From contig NC_092672.1 of NCBI RefSeq assembly GCF_964355755.1, positions 36,578,501 to 36,642,500 of the forward strand: a stretch of 64,000 bases of DNA. Direction: 5' to 3'. Source of the DNA: Antedon mediterranea (lineage: Eukaryota > Echinodermata > Crinoidea > Comatulida > Antedonidae). The position numbers and the translations under genes are program-made. Below the pieces are notes generated by a model that worked only from the letters and a program-made list of their open reading frames with translations, did not search any database and was not told the DNA's origin. Every line of letters starts with the position of its first letter. Position 1 is the stretch's first letter. This document shows, in pieces, positions 54,167-64,000 of the stretch.

Positions 54167-54208
54167 CTATGAAGAACGCAAAGGTATAACAATGTGCGCA
54201 GTAGGGCT
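54167..54208 (-). CDS. possible last exon of the glutamate receptor gene
   Basis: On the minus strand an acceptor (catttag) precedes 13 codons ending in TAG, in the phase needed to follow the candidate exon at 54483-54533. Very short, so the match could be chance; splice support is needed. Confidence 0.25.
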   Translation of the reverse strand, partial: SPTAHIVIPLRSS

Positions 54209-54482
54209 CTAAATGTCATGCGTGGTATTAAACCGGAAGTATGATGACGAGACCTAGAATGATGCAGAGACCTAGAATGATGCATGATGGTAAATACAAT
54301 GGTATAAATAAACATTAAAAAAGGAACATTAAAATGTTAGGAAAATGAAAACAAAGTTAGTGTTATCATATTTTTTTATGAGTAGTATGCAGACAAAAGA
54401 TTACAATGAAAGTTGAAAAAATGATGATTAAATGAATAAAGTTGATTAGAGAGAACACTGATTGCAGGCTAGGCATTCTTAC

Positions 54483-54533
54483 CGGACTGTTCTTCATAAT
54501 GCCATTATTCCTAGGTCTTAACTCTCGCCAATC
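54483..54533 (-). CDS. candidate penultimate exon (17 codons) of the glutamate receptor gene
   Basis: The acceptor tttatttaag and the donor gtaaga bound an open 51-nt segment with phase-0 edges, matching the phase-0 donor of the exon at 55141-55402. It would encode a charged cytoplasmic tail (D-W-R-E-L-R-P-R). Receptor tails are poorly conserved, so similarity cannot confirm it. Confidence 0.4.
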
Positions 54534-54616
54534 CTTAAATAAAATTTAACGTAAAATTCCAATTGTTGTACATAATCCTAGAACTTCATAACTGAGGTGG
54601 TAAATTTATTTTGAAA

Positions 54617-54650
54617 CAGTAGTAGTAGTAGTAGTGGTAGTAGTAGTATT
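54617..54650 (+). repeat. (GTA)n microsatellite
   Basis: About ten GTA triplets with one interruption, in a receptor intron. Confidence 0.85.
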
Positions 54651-54719
54651 AACTACTACCTTCACTACATCTTTAGAGTTAGACCTACACTATAGTCAAG
54701 AGATTGGCTACACCAGCAA

Positions 54720-54965
54720 CTGAATTGTTGTTGTAGTTTGCTCGGGTTTACAAACAAAAGTTTGTTACAGTGTAGACTTTCCAAACATATTTTCAGTTTG
54801 TCGAAGTTTGTCAACTGCTTTACACTAGCAAACTTTACTGAATTGTTGTAGTTTGCTCGGGTTTACAAACTAAAGTTTGCTACAGTGTAGACTTTCGCAA
54901 ACTTATTTTCAGTTTGCTGACTTTTGTCAACTGCTCTACACTGTAATAGCAAACTTTAGAAAACT
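54720..54965 (+). repeat. ~118-bp tandem duplication
   Basis: tgtagtttgctcgggtttac, cagtgtagactttc, attttcagtttg and tttgtcaactgct recur in the same order in two adjacent copies. The repeats contain inverted aaagtttg/caaacttt pairs, so the region can fold. Confidence 0.85.
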
Positions 54966-55140
54966 TTTCCTAACAAAATCGAAGTAATTTGGTCGAATTT
55001 TCAAACAATGTTTGTCCGTGAAGACTACTGTAGACTAGGCTTTAGTAATACAAGTTAGTTTGCGAGTAATGGTAAAATTAGCAAAATGGAAAACAGTGGG
55101 TAAATATTCCCATGTGACATCACAATTTACCAATACTTAC

Positions 55141-58100
55141 CGATTCATATTTATTGTCAAAGTTATTCCTTTTTTTGCCTTTGTATTTATTCGACGTCAT
55201 GTGCTCGATTCCGACAACAACGAACGATAGCACAATGCCCATCATCAAGATGTAGAACGCGCCAGCTATTTTGCTCAGTCCTATCTCATTGGCATTGGCA
55301 TTTCTGGCAAGATTCGCAGGATCGTCGCTACACGAACTTTCTCTTTCAAACCATTTCTTGCGCATGTCTTCTAGTTCACCGTCTTCTTGCAGCTTAAGAA
55401 TACTAAAAAATGATGATAATAATAATTTATTTGGAAGTTAAACTTTTTAAACAGTGGCACACTTCTTGAATGAAGTAATTAAAATAGAAATATAAGAAAA
55501 GTAATTTAACAAGAAAACTTAAACCAAATTATGTACAATATATAAAAGTAAAAAAAGTAGCCTAATACAGGATATAAAATTGATCAGAAACGAGAATACA
55601 CAGTCGATTCTCGGTACTGCATCTCTTTCCGAAGTATCATAGGAATATTTGGTAATACAACATCACATGTGTTTCACATGTAGTAACCTTACATGATACA
55701 GCCACCACATGTGATACAAATGAGATGATATATTACCAAATAATCTTATGATACTTCTGAAACAGATAGTATGTGGAGATACAGCATTGGGAATCATAAC
55801 TTATACTTACGCCATTGACATTTTGTCTCTATAAGGTGAGCCTTGGGCGGTAGCGATACCATACCCCTTAAGATTAAATGGTTTACCAACAGTCATTAGA
55901 TCACACTCGGCCTGCTTGATATAATCTAAAATTGGTGCGTCCCAAAAGAAAGCGTAGCCCCCTTCTGATACTCGGTTATACCCTGCCTTATCGCTTTCAA
56001 CCCACGGTGAATTTTCCGGCAAGTGTTCATCTGAGTTCATATAGCTCCACATAATTTCATATATACCGGTGTGTTTCCTTTTCTCAAAATATTTCTGTAA
56101 ACTGCTTCCGTTTATTGTACCGTATGAAATCTTCTTTTGGTAAGCCAGATCTTCCAGAGAGTTTATTGGATTTTCCATCCGGGTTACTGTAAGAAAGGCG
56201 GCGAGATTGGCGGTATACGTCGCTATGATGATCAGTGCGAACATCCACCACGCGGCACTTAAGATTCTACCAGATATTGATATTGGAGTGTTGTCACCGC
56301 CTAAAAATCGAAATATAATTATATCTTTAAATCAAATAGCTTGGTGTATTGGTTAGCATTGTAGAGCCTGTGTGTTTCGAAAGAAGGCAACATAATTGAA
56401 TCATATAAAAGAGCAAGTTGATCAAGTTTAGGTATGCCAAATTTACAAACTTTTAATCAATTAGTAAAAATCTATATCTAAAGCTTTTTGTTATTCTAGA
56501 AGCGTTTTTTAATAAAAGCTTGCAATTTAGCATGTTCTGACGGGTATTTAAAAGCGGTGTTCGTTCTTAAGTAGGTTATAAGTAAATTAAAAGTTAAACT
56601 TGCTTATAATAATGAAGTTGATGTTTTCTCTGTCTATCATAACATTATAGTACAACATAGTTGGAAACACATGCAATCACGGCAGATAAAAACTAGTTCT
56701 AATGTTTCTACTTAAATAATTATTATTTCTACAGTATGATATGACTTGTTCCCGAGCATATAAACTGGACAAGGAATGAAAGAAGATGACGGAATACAAA
56801 TGATGACTGATCGATAGAGGAAAATTGGTGAAGAGAAATGTATCTACGATGCAACTATAATGACGTCATTAATGTTTGGATTTGGAACCACTGAAATCTA
56901 TAATAGTATTCACCATAAAAGAGTGGTGACAGTCACTGCACGCGATAACATGCACAAAGTTTAAAAAGGAGAAAGATATGAGATTGTGATAAAAAAAATT
57001 GAGATAAAAAATGAATGAAATGAGCATGGATGCAAGGTAGTGAAGAAAAAAAAAGAAGAGCTTCAACCCATGCGATTGAGGGCGCACCTGCCAACTACAT
57101 GCAAATTAGCAAAGGCGCCAAGACGCAGACGACAAAAGAGATATTTGCCTGTTTGTGTGTGTATTCGCTCATATTTCCACGGAGCTGTTAACAAAATCGA
57201 ACGCAACGTATGCAAATAAAGAAAATATAAGAATCAAGAAAATATGTAGCTTTAAAATTGAAATAAACTTCTGTCTTGTGGCAAATACCTCTAGTATAGT
57301 CTTGTCCTTTTAAAAGTTAGGGAATAGAAAAAAACAAACTACGCATGCGTCAAACGATTTCTAAACCTGCGAAAAATTGCAATTAAATTAAAACACGATA
57401 AATGAACGTGTTTGCCTAGTATTACATAAAATAAAAACTTTGTTGAGCAAATTTTCCTCTCATAGAAGTAGACACAAATCCCAGAGGTATTCGCCCCTTC
57501 GACCAATTATTTAAACAAATTATTTAAGAACAAAAACAACCACAAATAAATATAAATATTTGTATGTTTAATAAGCTAATTAGTATGTGCTTTAAACTGT
57601 AACGTATTAATCATCTCATATAAAGGGTATTGCCCGAAAACTTCTAAAAACCAAAATGATGTTTTCAAAATCGAATGCAAATAAATTAAAACTGAACATA
57701 TCTATATATTATTCATAAAATACACTAACAACAGTAATACGTCATCAAAGATATTTGAAGCTTGGTTCCCACTAGGACGTAACCGCAACAACGCAAGCAA
57801 GTTGACCAATGACAACCGACAGTTTGAATAATCCATCGCTTGTGATTGGTCAAATCACGTACGTTGCGTTACGTCCTTGCGTTGCGTCTCTAGTGGGAAC
57901 CAAGCATTAGGCACATATCCATACTTGAATTGATGATACTGATGATTGTCGCAATGCATATTAAAATAATTATGTTTAAAAATAAAAATGGTTTAAAATA
58001 ATGAAGGTAAATATTTTGACGAACCTTGCTGCATACACGATGCAAACGCAAACCACATACTATTCCTAAAGTTGAAGTCGTCAACATCCGGGCTTCTATC

Positions 58101-61100
58101 ATTACTTCGATAACTGCTGTAAGGACTGAGCCTATCCAAAACGTAAACAAGAATACCAACAACAAACAGCGCAGCCAAAATTGAAAACCAAACCGTCCAA
58201 GCGAGAGGATCGAGAAAAGCGAAAACGTTATGTTGCTCTTGAGGTTTTTTCATTAATATTCCCACGCCGTAGTTCATATATGGCTTGGTAAAATCGATCA
58301 CTTCCTCTCGATCTGAATTAATAATCATACCGGCCAACGCAATGTCTGCCCGCTGTAAAAAAAAAGAATCATATAGATCTAGGCTATGTATGTTAATACT
58401 AAACACCAATAAAACTTACGGTAATACTAAAAAAAGTATGTTTTGTGCCTTCACAAACTCTTCAAAAATGTTATGTATGCAATTAAGAAATGACATTTCA
58501 TTCCAATTCTCACTCCTGAGGACGATCAAAGCATATTGAATGAAACGTCGAGAAACCCAGGGACTTTTCAGAACTAAATATACGTGGTGCAGTTACATAA
58601 AATACTGAACCAAGACAGCCTCTTACGTCATAGTAAACCTCTCCAATGAGTCCATTCCAGGTCCCATCACCTTCCTTGACACCATATTGTTTGTCTGGCA
58701 CATCATATATTTGATATTTGAAGTCCAAATCTTCTGCAATTTTCTTTATCAACTCGATACAAAAACCGGTATGTCTGGGCCCATCGACTGTGTCCTCTTT
58801 TACAACAAACGGTGCTTCCTAAATAGATAAGATAATATAAAGATAAATAATAAACAAGTAAAGAAAAGGAAGAAATTATTATAAACCTATATCTAAAAAA
58901 GCACATACCAACAGACTATAAAAATTGATGTTTAGATAATTTATATTAATAGCTTGCTATTCTTTTAAAAGAGTTATTACAATATTTTGGTTTCTCGTGG
59001 TTTAACATCAGTTCAAAATTCGCGCTCTTCTTGCAGGCATAGGATACGTCAACTTTTCCTAATATAGCGGCCTTTCATTTTTACGACGCGCCACGCGCAT
59101 AACAGCTAGTTATAGAATATGTACACGTCACGTGAAGAATGATGACGTACGTCGTGAAAAAAAAATGTCACGTTCAGCTCGTTTCTTGACGACACGCGGG
59201 CACTAGTTGTTCCGTCTGTAAACGTTTTATTCGAGCCTTTGTATGTTTGCAACGTGACCTTTTGACCTACCTCAATTGTAACAATTCGTAGCGTCTTATT
59301 AGGTGGAAACGAATTCTTGAAAACAAAAAGTCGTGCTGTTAGATTGACTCCGTTGACTGGATCCCAAGTCCCAACCTGTAGAAAAACATCATTACGGATG
59401 ATTTTTAAAATGACTTACTTGCACACCAAAAGAAAAACTCCGGAGACGCTCCGGAGTTGACACCCTGGTGTTTTGGTGTGAAAGGGGTATTATAGTACAC
59501 GGTTAAGAATCATTCAAAGACCTCAATTACCTTTGCCGACGACAAAATATTTGATGTTCGTTGAATTGTTAGGATTTCCATGGCAACATAATTGTTTTCA
59601 TCAGATTTTGAGAGATTAATCAATCCCGTGAGACCTGGTACCGGTTTCATCTTTATCAAAATATAGATAATCAATACTTTGTTAGATCACATGATATAGG
59701 CCTATATTATCTGCAATAACTATAGTGGATGTTAGATAACATTAAAAGACTGGTGACGTCACAGCAATTTACGGCGACGGCTGTACGGCGAGCGCGCGCG
59801 GCGCGATATCGTAAATCTCGCGATTGTTCTGAAGTCATATGTACATACCTAATACGTTGTTAAAATATGGTTTTCAAAATTCATTTTGGTTACGACTGCA
59901 GAAGCAGCGTTAGAAACGCTTTGTATAACGCATTGGTACGTTTTTCGTAAATCAGCGTTTCTTGATTTGAATAGATAGTTTAAGACGGTTAGAACATAAA
60001 CTAATGAATAAGATGATTACATACCGATCGGACAGTACTCATTATCTTCGAACCTGTCTCCCATATGTCCTTTTTTCTTCGTAAACATTTATTTTTCATT
60101 GGGTTGTCCCAACTTTCATTGACTTGACGATCCATGGCGGTTGCTACAAATCGGACTGCATCGTACAAATACGCAGCCGTTACCTACATATACAATTGTT
60201 TATTAACAAATCAGGTTTATCGCAAATAGCGTGCGCGACGCATGGTGGGAAGGATTTAGGGCAAACGTCACGACGCGTACGTACGTGATTTGTTGTTTGT
60301 ACGTACGCGTCGTGACGTTTGCTCCCAAACCCTTCCCACCATGCATTGTGCAATGACGTTCTTCTCGAAATCAAGCTATTTGCGATGAACCTATGGTATG
60401 ATGTTGACGAATAATGTGCAAGTACGTGTGCTTTGTGATGACTAAAATAGATTAACTAAAATCAATTTGATCACAGAGATATGAAAGTTATTGTAACAGC
60501 CCTTTGATCTTATGTCTGGCTGCGACAAACACCAACGGTACTGTACTATGTACATATTCTCCGCGGTGTGGTGTCTGTTAACTAAACAATATTGAGGGAG
60601 CCAATTGACCAATCGAATCAGTCAAGAAGTTTAGGAGGCCAGGAAATGATAGTGTCGCAGCCACAGACAACCTCTTGAGCTTCCCTGGTCCGATGAACGC
60701 CGAGACCCACTATTTTTGTGTGTGCAAATGTATCCAATGTATAGAGTATAATTACGTCAGAGTAGAGCAAATATTTGACCAATTATTTTCGTCTACGCAC
60801 CTGGATATCTCCAAGAGGGCTTGGCGTGATGACCGTCTGATTGGTATCGTGGTGGAGGTGTGGATGCAGGCTTCTCCAGGCTTCCACGAACTCTTTCGGT
60901 TCAGTCTTGATCAGCATCTCGTGTCGTAACAACGTCATAATCCCCGTGTCCGAATAGTTAAAGAAGTTTAACTCATCTCCTGTCTAAATTATAACAAAAT
61001 AATGAATATCTAACGATCTAATACACAATTTGCACATTCTTTTGGTTGTTAAAGGCCAACCCAGACCGCGTCTCGTCGGGAGAAAACATGTTTAAAGTTC

Positions 61101-61395
61101 TCCCGACGACATAAAAACGACGCTACCTCAAGACGACTCGTCTCGTCGGGATTCAACTCAGACAGCACCGACAAGTAAAGACGTTTCGTCGGGCCTCGTC
61201 GTATGACGTTGTCTGAGTTGGTCTTAAGCCAACAAAACTAAACGAAAATCACCAATATACGCAATTGACGAGTCAAATGTTATCATGCGCGCACGCTGAA
61301 AAATGATCTTAATTTACAACTACCGTATAAATGTTTTCTTGATAACTTACCTCATCATAACTCTCAGTGGGTGCTACTTCTCCTTTCGGGTACTC
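55141..61395 (-). CDS. ionotropic glutamate receptor, delta-like, partial (628 codons in window)
   Basis: Ligand-gated cation channel subunit of the plasma membrane. Exons in transcript order: 61395-61351, 60983-60801, 60183-60025, 59650-59531, 59375-59271, 58818-58627, 58352-58025, 56300-55811, 55402-55141. All introns are GT-AG and the frame is continuous. Residues 1-195 are the end of the amino-terminal domain ([16 protein letters not shown]). S1 runs from [14 protein letters not shown] with [17 protein letters not shown] and [10 protein letters not shown]1 follows, then the pore loop [17 protein letters not shown]3 ([13 protein letters not shown]), S2 ([36 protein letters not shown]) and M4 ([20 protein letters not shown]). 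Gln fills the Q/R site. An Asp (residue 498) replaces the glutamate-contacting Glu, as in glycine/D-serine-binding GluN1 and GluD. Upstream exons with the start lie beyond the right edge; the tail continues downstream of a gtaagt donor. Confidence 0.9.
55600..55800. mobile_element. hairpin MITE in a receptor intron
   Basis: ggtactgcatctctttccga, agtatcatagg and atttggtaata at the left pair with tattaccaaat, ttatgatactt and gtggagatacagcattggga at the right; catcacatgtg and accacatgtgat pair inside. About 180 bp, ending 10 bp before the exon donor. Confidence 0.75.
56301..58024 (-). other. receptor intron between pore-loop and M3 exons
   Basis: Donor gttcgt at 58024 and acceptor tttttag before 56300; the split codon gives the second Gly of the QQGGD pore sequence. 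It contains one MITE of family B at 57757-57909 and otherwise no recognised gene. Confidence 0.7.
57757..57909. mobile_element. MITE family B1 copy, short-arm form (receptor intron)
   Basis: gaagcttggttcccactagg to ctagtgggaaccaagcatt; centre gacagtttgaataatccatc matches copies at 32698, 36650 and 52950. Confidence 0.9.
59421..59480. repeat. nested hairpin in a receptor intron
   Basis: Outer arms cacaccaaaa and ttttggtgtg flank an inner perfect stem aactccggag/ctccggagtt with a three-base loop (59436-59458). It lies 45 bp before the acceptor of the 59375-59271 exon, so it could affect splicing (inference). Confidence 0.75.
60208..60394. mobile_element. long near-perfect hairpin in a receptor intron
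   Basis: Arms: tatcgcaaatagc, gcatggtgggaagg and caaacgtcacgacgcgtacg on the left; cgtacgcgtcgtgacgtttg, cccttcccaccatgc and gctatttgcgatga on the right, around a 15-bp loop. About 185 bp, CG-rich compared with its surroundings; fits a young foldback MITE. It ends 25 bp from the acceptor of the exon at 60183. Confidence 0.85.
61051..61227. mobile_element. MITE-like inverted repeat, TIR GGCCAACCCAGAC
   Basis: aaggccaacccagac and gtctgagttggtctta are imperfect inverted termini. Inside, cgtctcgtcgggag pairs with ctcccgacgac and a second cgtctcgtcggg unit. Rich in tcgtcgg motifs, no coding capacity. It lies in the receptor intron before the 60983 exon. Confidence 0.6.
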
Positions 61396-63512
61396 CTAAA
61401 AGAAATTTATATTTCTTTTTATTTTCAAACTATTGTAAAGATAGTAAAGTAATAGTAAAGATACACTATTTAACCACCAACCTAGATACACGTACACGAT
61501 ATACTGAATTGCGTTTAATGACAATAACTGCAACAATTAGTGTATGTTTTAAGGTTAATTATAATTTAAGTCTTTCTTTCAAATATTTGACACTGAAATT
61601 ATGTCAAAAGTTTAAAATCTACGAATATTTTTGGATAACAACTGTTTTAAAACGTGATTAATTATTAACAAACGTGAAAAACAAGTATTGATACGTGGAA
61701 ACGCGACAATATACGTGACGTCACGTTCTTGCCGATACGTCACAGTTGTTGCTACATGAAGCAACGATTGTTACACAAATGGAGGAACTCATTGCTGCGT
61801 TACACGATTGCTGTTTGCGCAAAGAAAGTAGCGTGGCGTACACTGGTTACCACGCACGTGCAGCTTGCGTGCTACTGTACAGCACCCATTATTTCATCAG
61901 AGTGCTAAATGCACATTTTAAAAACTGCCGTTCATTCGCATGTCATGCTGCATCAGTTGTGCATCGTTCCTACATCATGTAGCAATACAAGTTATTACGT
62001 CATTATCATGTATAGTCACGTTTGCGCAAGCGCATTAATAGTACTAACCATTAACCTGACTATCCATACATATACACAAGAGGGAGATCACAAACAACAC
62101 TATCACATTTACATGTTTTACATTCTGTATGGTTAATGTACTCATAGACGAGCATAATTAGGTCTACGCGCGCGCCATAGTATTTCCGTTAAATAAACAA
62201 TAACCAATAGAAGCCATTTCATAGTTTCACAACTACGCATGCTCGCTTCGCAACTTCAAGGAATAAAGGAGAATGGTAGACTTCCCCCCCCCCCCCCCAA
62301 GTCTATAGTTAATTCGAGGCTTTTCGATGTTTGTTTACAAGCTCAAATAGTACACGTATGAAACGCCATATGTGCCAAAATATTTATCCTTTAACTAATG
62401 TTAAGTCAACGCAGACTAGGGTAATGGGTGTGGTGTGAAACGTGTGCAATGAAATTGGAAGTGGTAGGATGGTCCCATTCGTAATATATAAGAGTAAAGC
62501 AGTACTGTACTTCTGACCAAGTAGGCCTACAGCATGAGCACATACTATGAAATAGCTTCTATTGCATTGGCAAACACATTACAAAAAAAAGCATTAGGTC
62601 TATGTAAAGAATATTGTGTTTTTGCATGGCAAGGAAACATGGCGGCCAGTTTATTAAAACTACGTTTAATATCAAACACTGTGATCCAATTATTGTTCTA
62701 AAGCAGTCGAATTTGGGTGCAACTAATTAAAAAAAAACAAAGTTATTAACATTATATTAATGTTATTGATGTACTGATATGAAGTGCAGCACTAGAGGGC
62801 GTGATTAAATGGTATTTAAACAAGCAGTCTTTAGGTTCATGTCATGCGGTTTGTGACACAAAAGAAACAAAACAGTGAGTATTAAAACCACTTGGAAAAT
62901 TATACGAATATCTGGTGGAAGAAAAGAATGTTAACATCTTTCACGGTTACGGGATGAACAAATAGGAAAAACAAGGTATAGAAATATAGCTCCGTCACCA
63001 AGAACCTAACAGAGAATACCAAGTTACTATAATGTTTTTAGCGAAATGAATACAATAATAACAAAATAAAAACATAAGTAGTTAAAGAAACAGTAGGTGA
63101 CAAACCAACCGTTAGAGGGCGCACCTCATCCCGACTCATCTGTGCGTGAGAATAGAAAGTAAAGATAATGTGTTATGTTAAACTGTGACGTTAAACAATA
63201 AAATGCGGAGCTTGCTTTAATCATCAAAATATGTAAACTGTAATTATTTAATTAACGTTAGTTTACCCAAGAGGAAAACGAAGCTGCCCTTTGATGATTT
63301 GTGTGCCTGAATAACAATAATTGTATTTTGTGCAAAAGTAAAAACCATGCGATCGCAGTAAAATAGGCCTACAGTTAGTAATAAGACAATCCGTTGCATT
63401 GGCGTGTATTTTGCGAATGTAACATTCGCGAGGGCACCACCTCATATTTGAGATCTAGTATCGAGTAATGCACGCGTGCCGTGACTCGACAAGACATTGA
63501 TAAAGGATTGTT
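61396..63512. other. 5' intron of the receptor gene or intergenic sequence
   Basis: A ttttag acceptor precedes the exon at 61395, so an upstream exon must exist, but I found no convincing candidate here. There is a poly-C run at 62286-62299 and a copy of the 'gaaacgccatatg' motif at 62357. Open frames of 60-96 codons show no family features. Confidence 0.45.
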
Positions 63513-63655
63513 CTGCACTGTCTACACTATCAAACTAGTTTGACAAAAAAGTGTGATGTGCCCAAATATGGTAGTGATATGGCATCATTATGCCCGTATA
63601 TGGGCACATCACATTTTGTTGTCACATGAAGTGTTATAGTGTAGACAGAGCTTTA
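63513..63655. mobile_element. MITE family A copy, consensus-like
   Basis: ctgcactgtctacactatca to gttatagtgtagacagagctt; interior gtgcccaaatatggtagtga and the inverse tatatgggcacatcacattt are both intact. One of the best-preserved copies. Confidence 0.85.
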
Positions 63656-64000
63656 GTAAAGTATAGGCATATTGTAGTACGTTCATCATACATAATTGAA
63701 TACAACATAATAAAATATTTGATACAGAATAAGCGTGCAAAAACACAAAACACCCATGTATTATTATTCAAAGTGTCTAGATACTTATTATGAAAATTCA
63801 TTATCGTAAAGTCGATGTTGGATTAGCGTAAGAGTTTACAATAGCCATTTCATTTAACGGTTAGATCGCGAAGGTCTCTTAAACTCGACTTAGGCGTTTA
63901 TTAATGTCACCTTACGAATGAGTAACGCTATCCTATAGCCTATCATGGCTAGAGTGATTCACTCTTCCCTGATTTTATCATAGCTAGAGTGATGATTTTG
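63656..64000. other. no gene recognised
   Basis: Short AT-rich end piece with a small direct repeat of 'gctagagtgat' at 63948 and 63984. Confidence 0.4.

Noticed and set aside
61371-62136. Open frames as possible upstream receptor exons
   Set aside because: Wrong strand or lacking receptor amino-terminal-domain features and matching splice phases.

Overview
The window is AT-rich, intron-rich animal DNA with short coding exons, canonical GT-AG introns, very many small inverted-repeat elements, LINE and SINE fragments and no bacterial-style operons. The mix of a CR1/L2-like LINE with an esterase-type ORF1, a 5S-rRNA-headed SINE, a delta-like ionotropic glutamate receptor and a fungal/bacterial-type GH63-like hydrolase suggests a marine invertebrate deuterostome, most plausibly an echinoderm or other ambulacrarian. 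That assignment is inference, not proof.

Layout. 1-7 kb: gene-poor, with small inverted repeats, local duplications and a LINE 3' fragment with a (GTAA)n tail. 7.1-8.0 kb: a foldback repeat directly upstream of the first gene. 8.07-30.0 kb (+): one complete 16-exon gene for an 888-residue cytosolic glycosidase-like protein of the YMR196W/MGH1-like group. Its introns hold several MITEs, two minisatellites, a 5S-derived SINE and a tandem triplication of a 1.5-kb unit. 31.1-38.5 kb (+): a cluster of small intronless genes. Two are paralogues with a helical N-terminus and a six-cysteine C-terminal domain, and their promoters resemble each other. A decayed fragment of a third copy lies beside the second. 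Between them is a 185-residue highly charged amphipathic-helix protein. 39.4-44.5 kb (-): a nearly full-length non-LTR retrotransposon, with ORF1 (RNase H1-type hybrid-binding domain, coiled coil, SGNH-like domain) and ORF2 (endonuclease plus reverse transcriptase). ORF2 is broken by one in-frame stop before its conserved C-terminal tail. 44.9-48.2 kb: a satellite-like array built from two alternating hairpin modules. 49.5-53.1 kb: a dense patch of one MITE superfamily in two forms, often in adjacent pairs. 54.2-61.4 kb (-): the 3' part of an ionotropic glutamate receptor gene. It covers the end of the amino-terminal domain, the complete ligand-binding domain and pore, and the last membrane segment; the 5' exons lie beyond the right edge. 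61.4-64 kb: intergenic or 5' intron sequence with MITEs.

The genes do not form an evident pathway. The clearest local functional grouping is the small-protein cluster at 31-38.5 kb, where two paralogues share a kappaB-like, CCAAT and TATA promoter layout that suggests co-regulation. All splice structures were derived by hand from reading-frame continuity, splice consensus and remembered family similarity. No database search was run.
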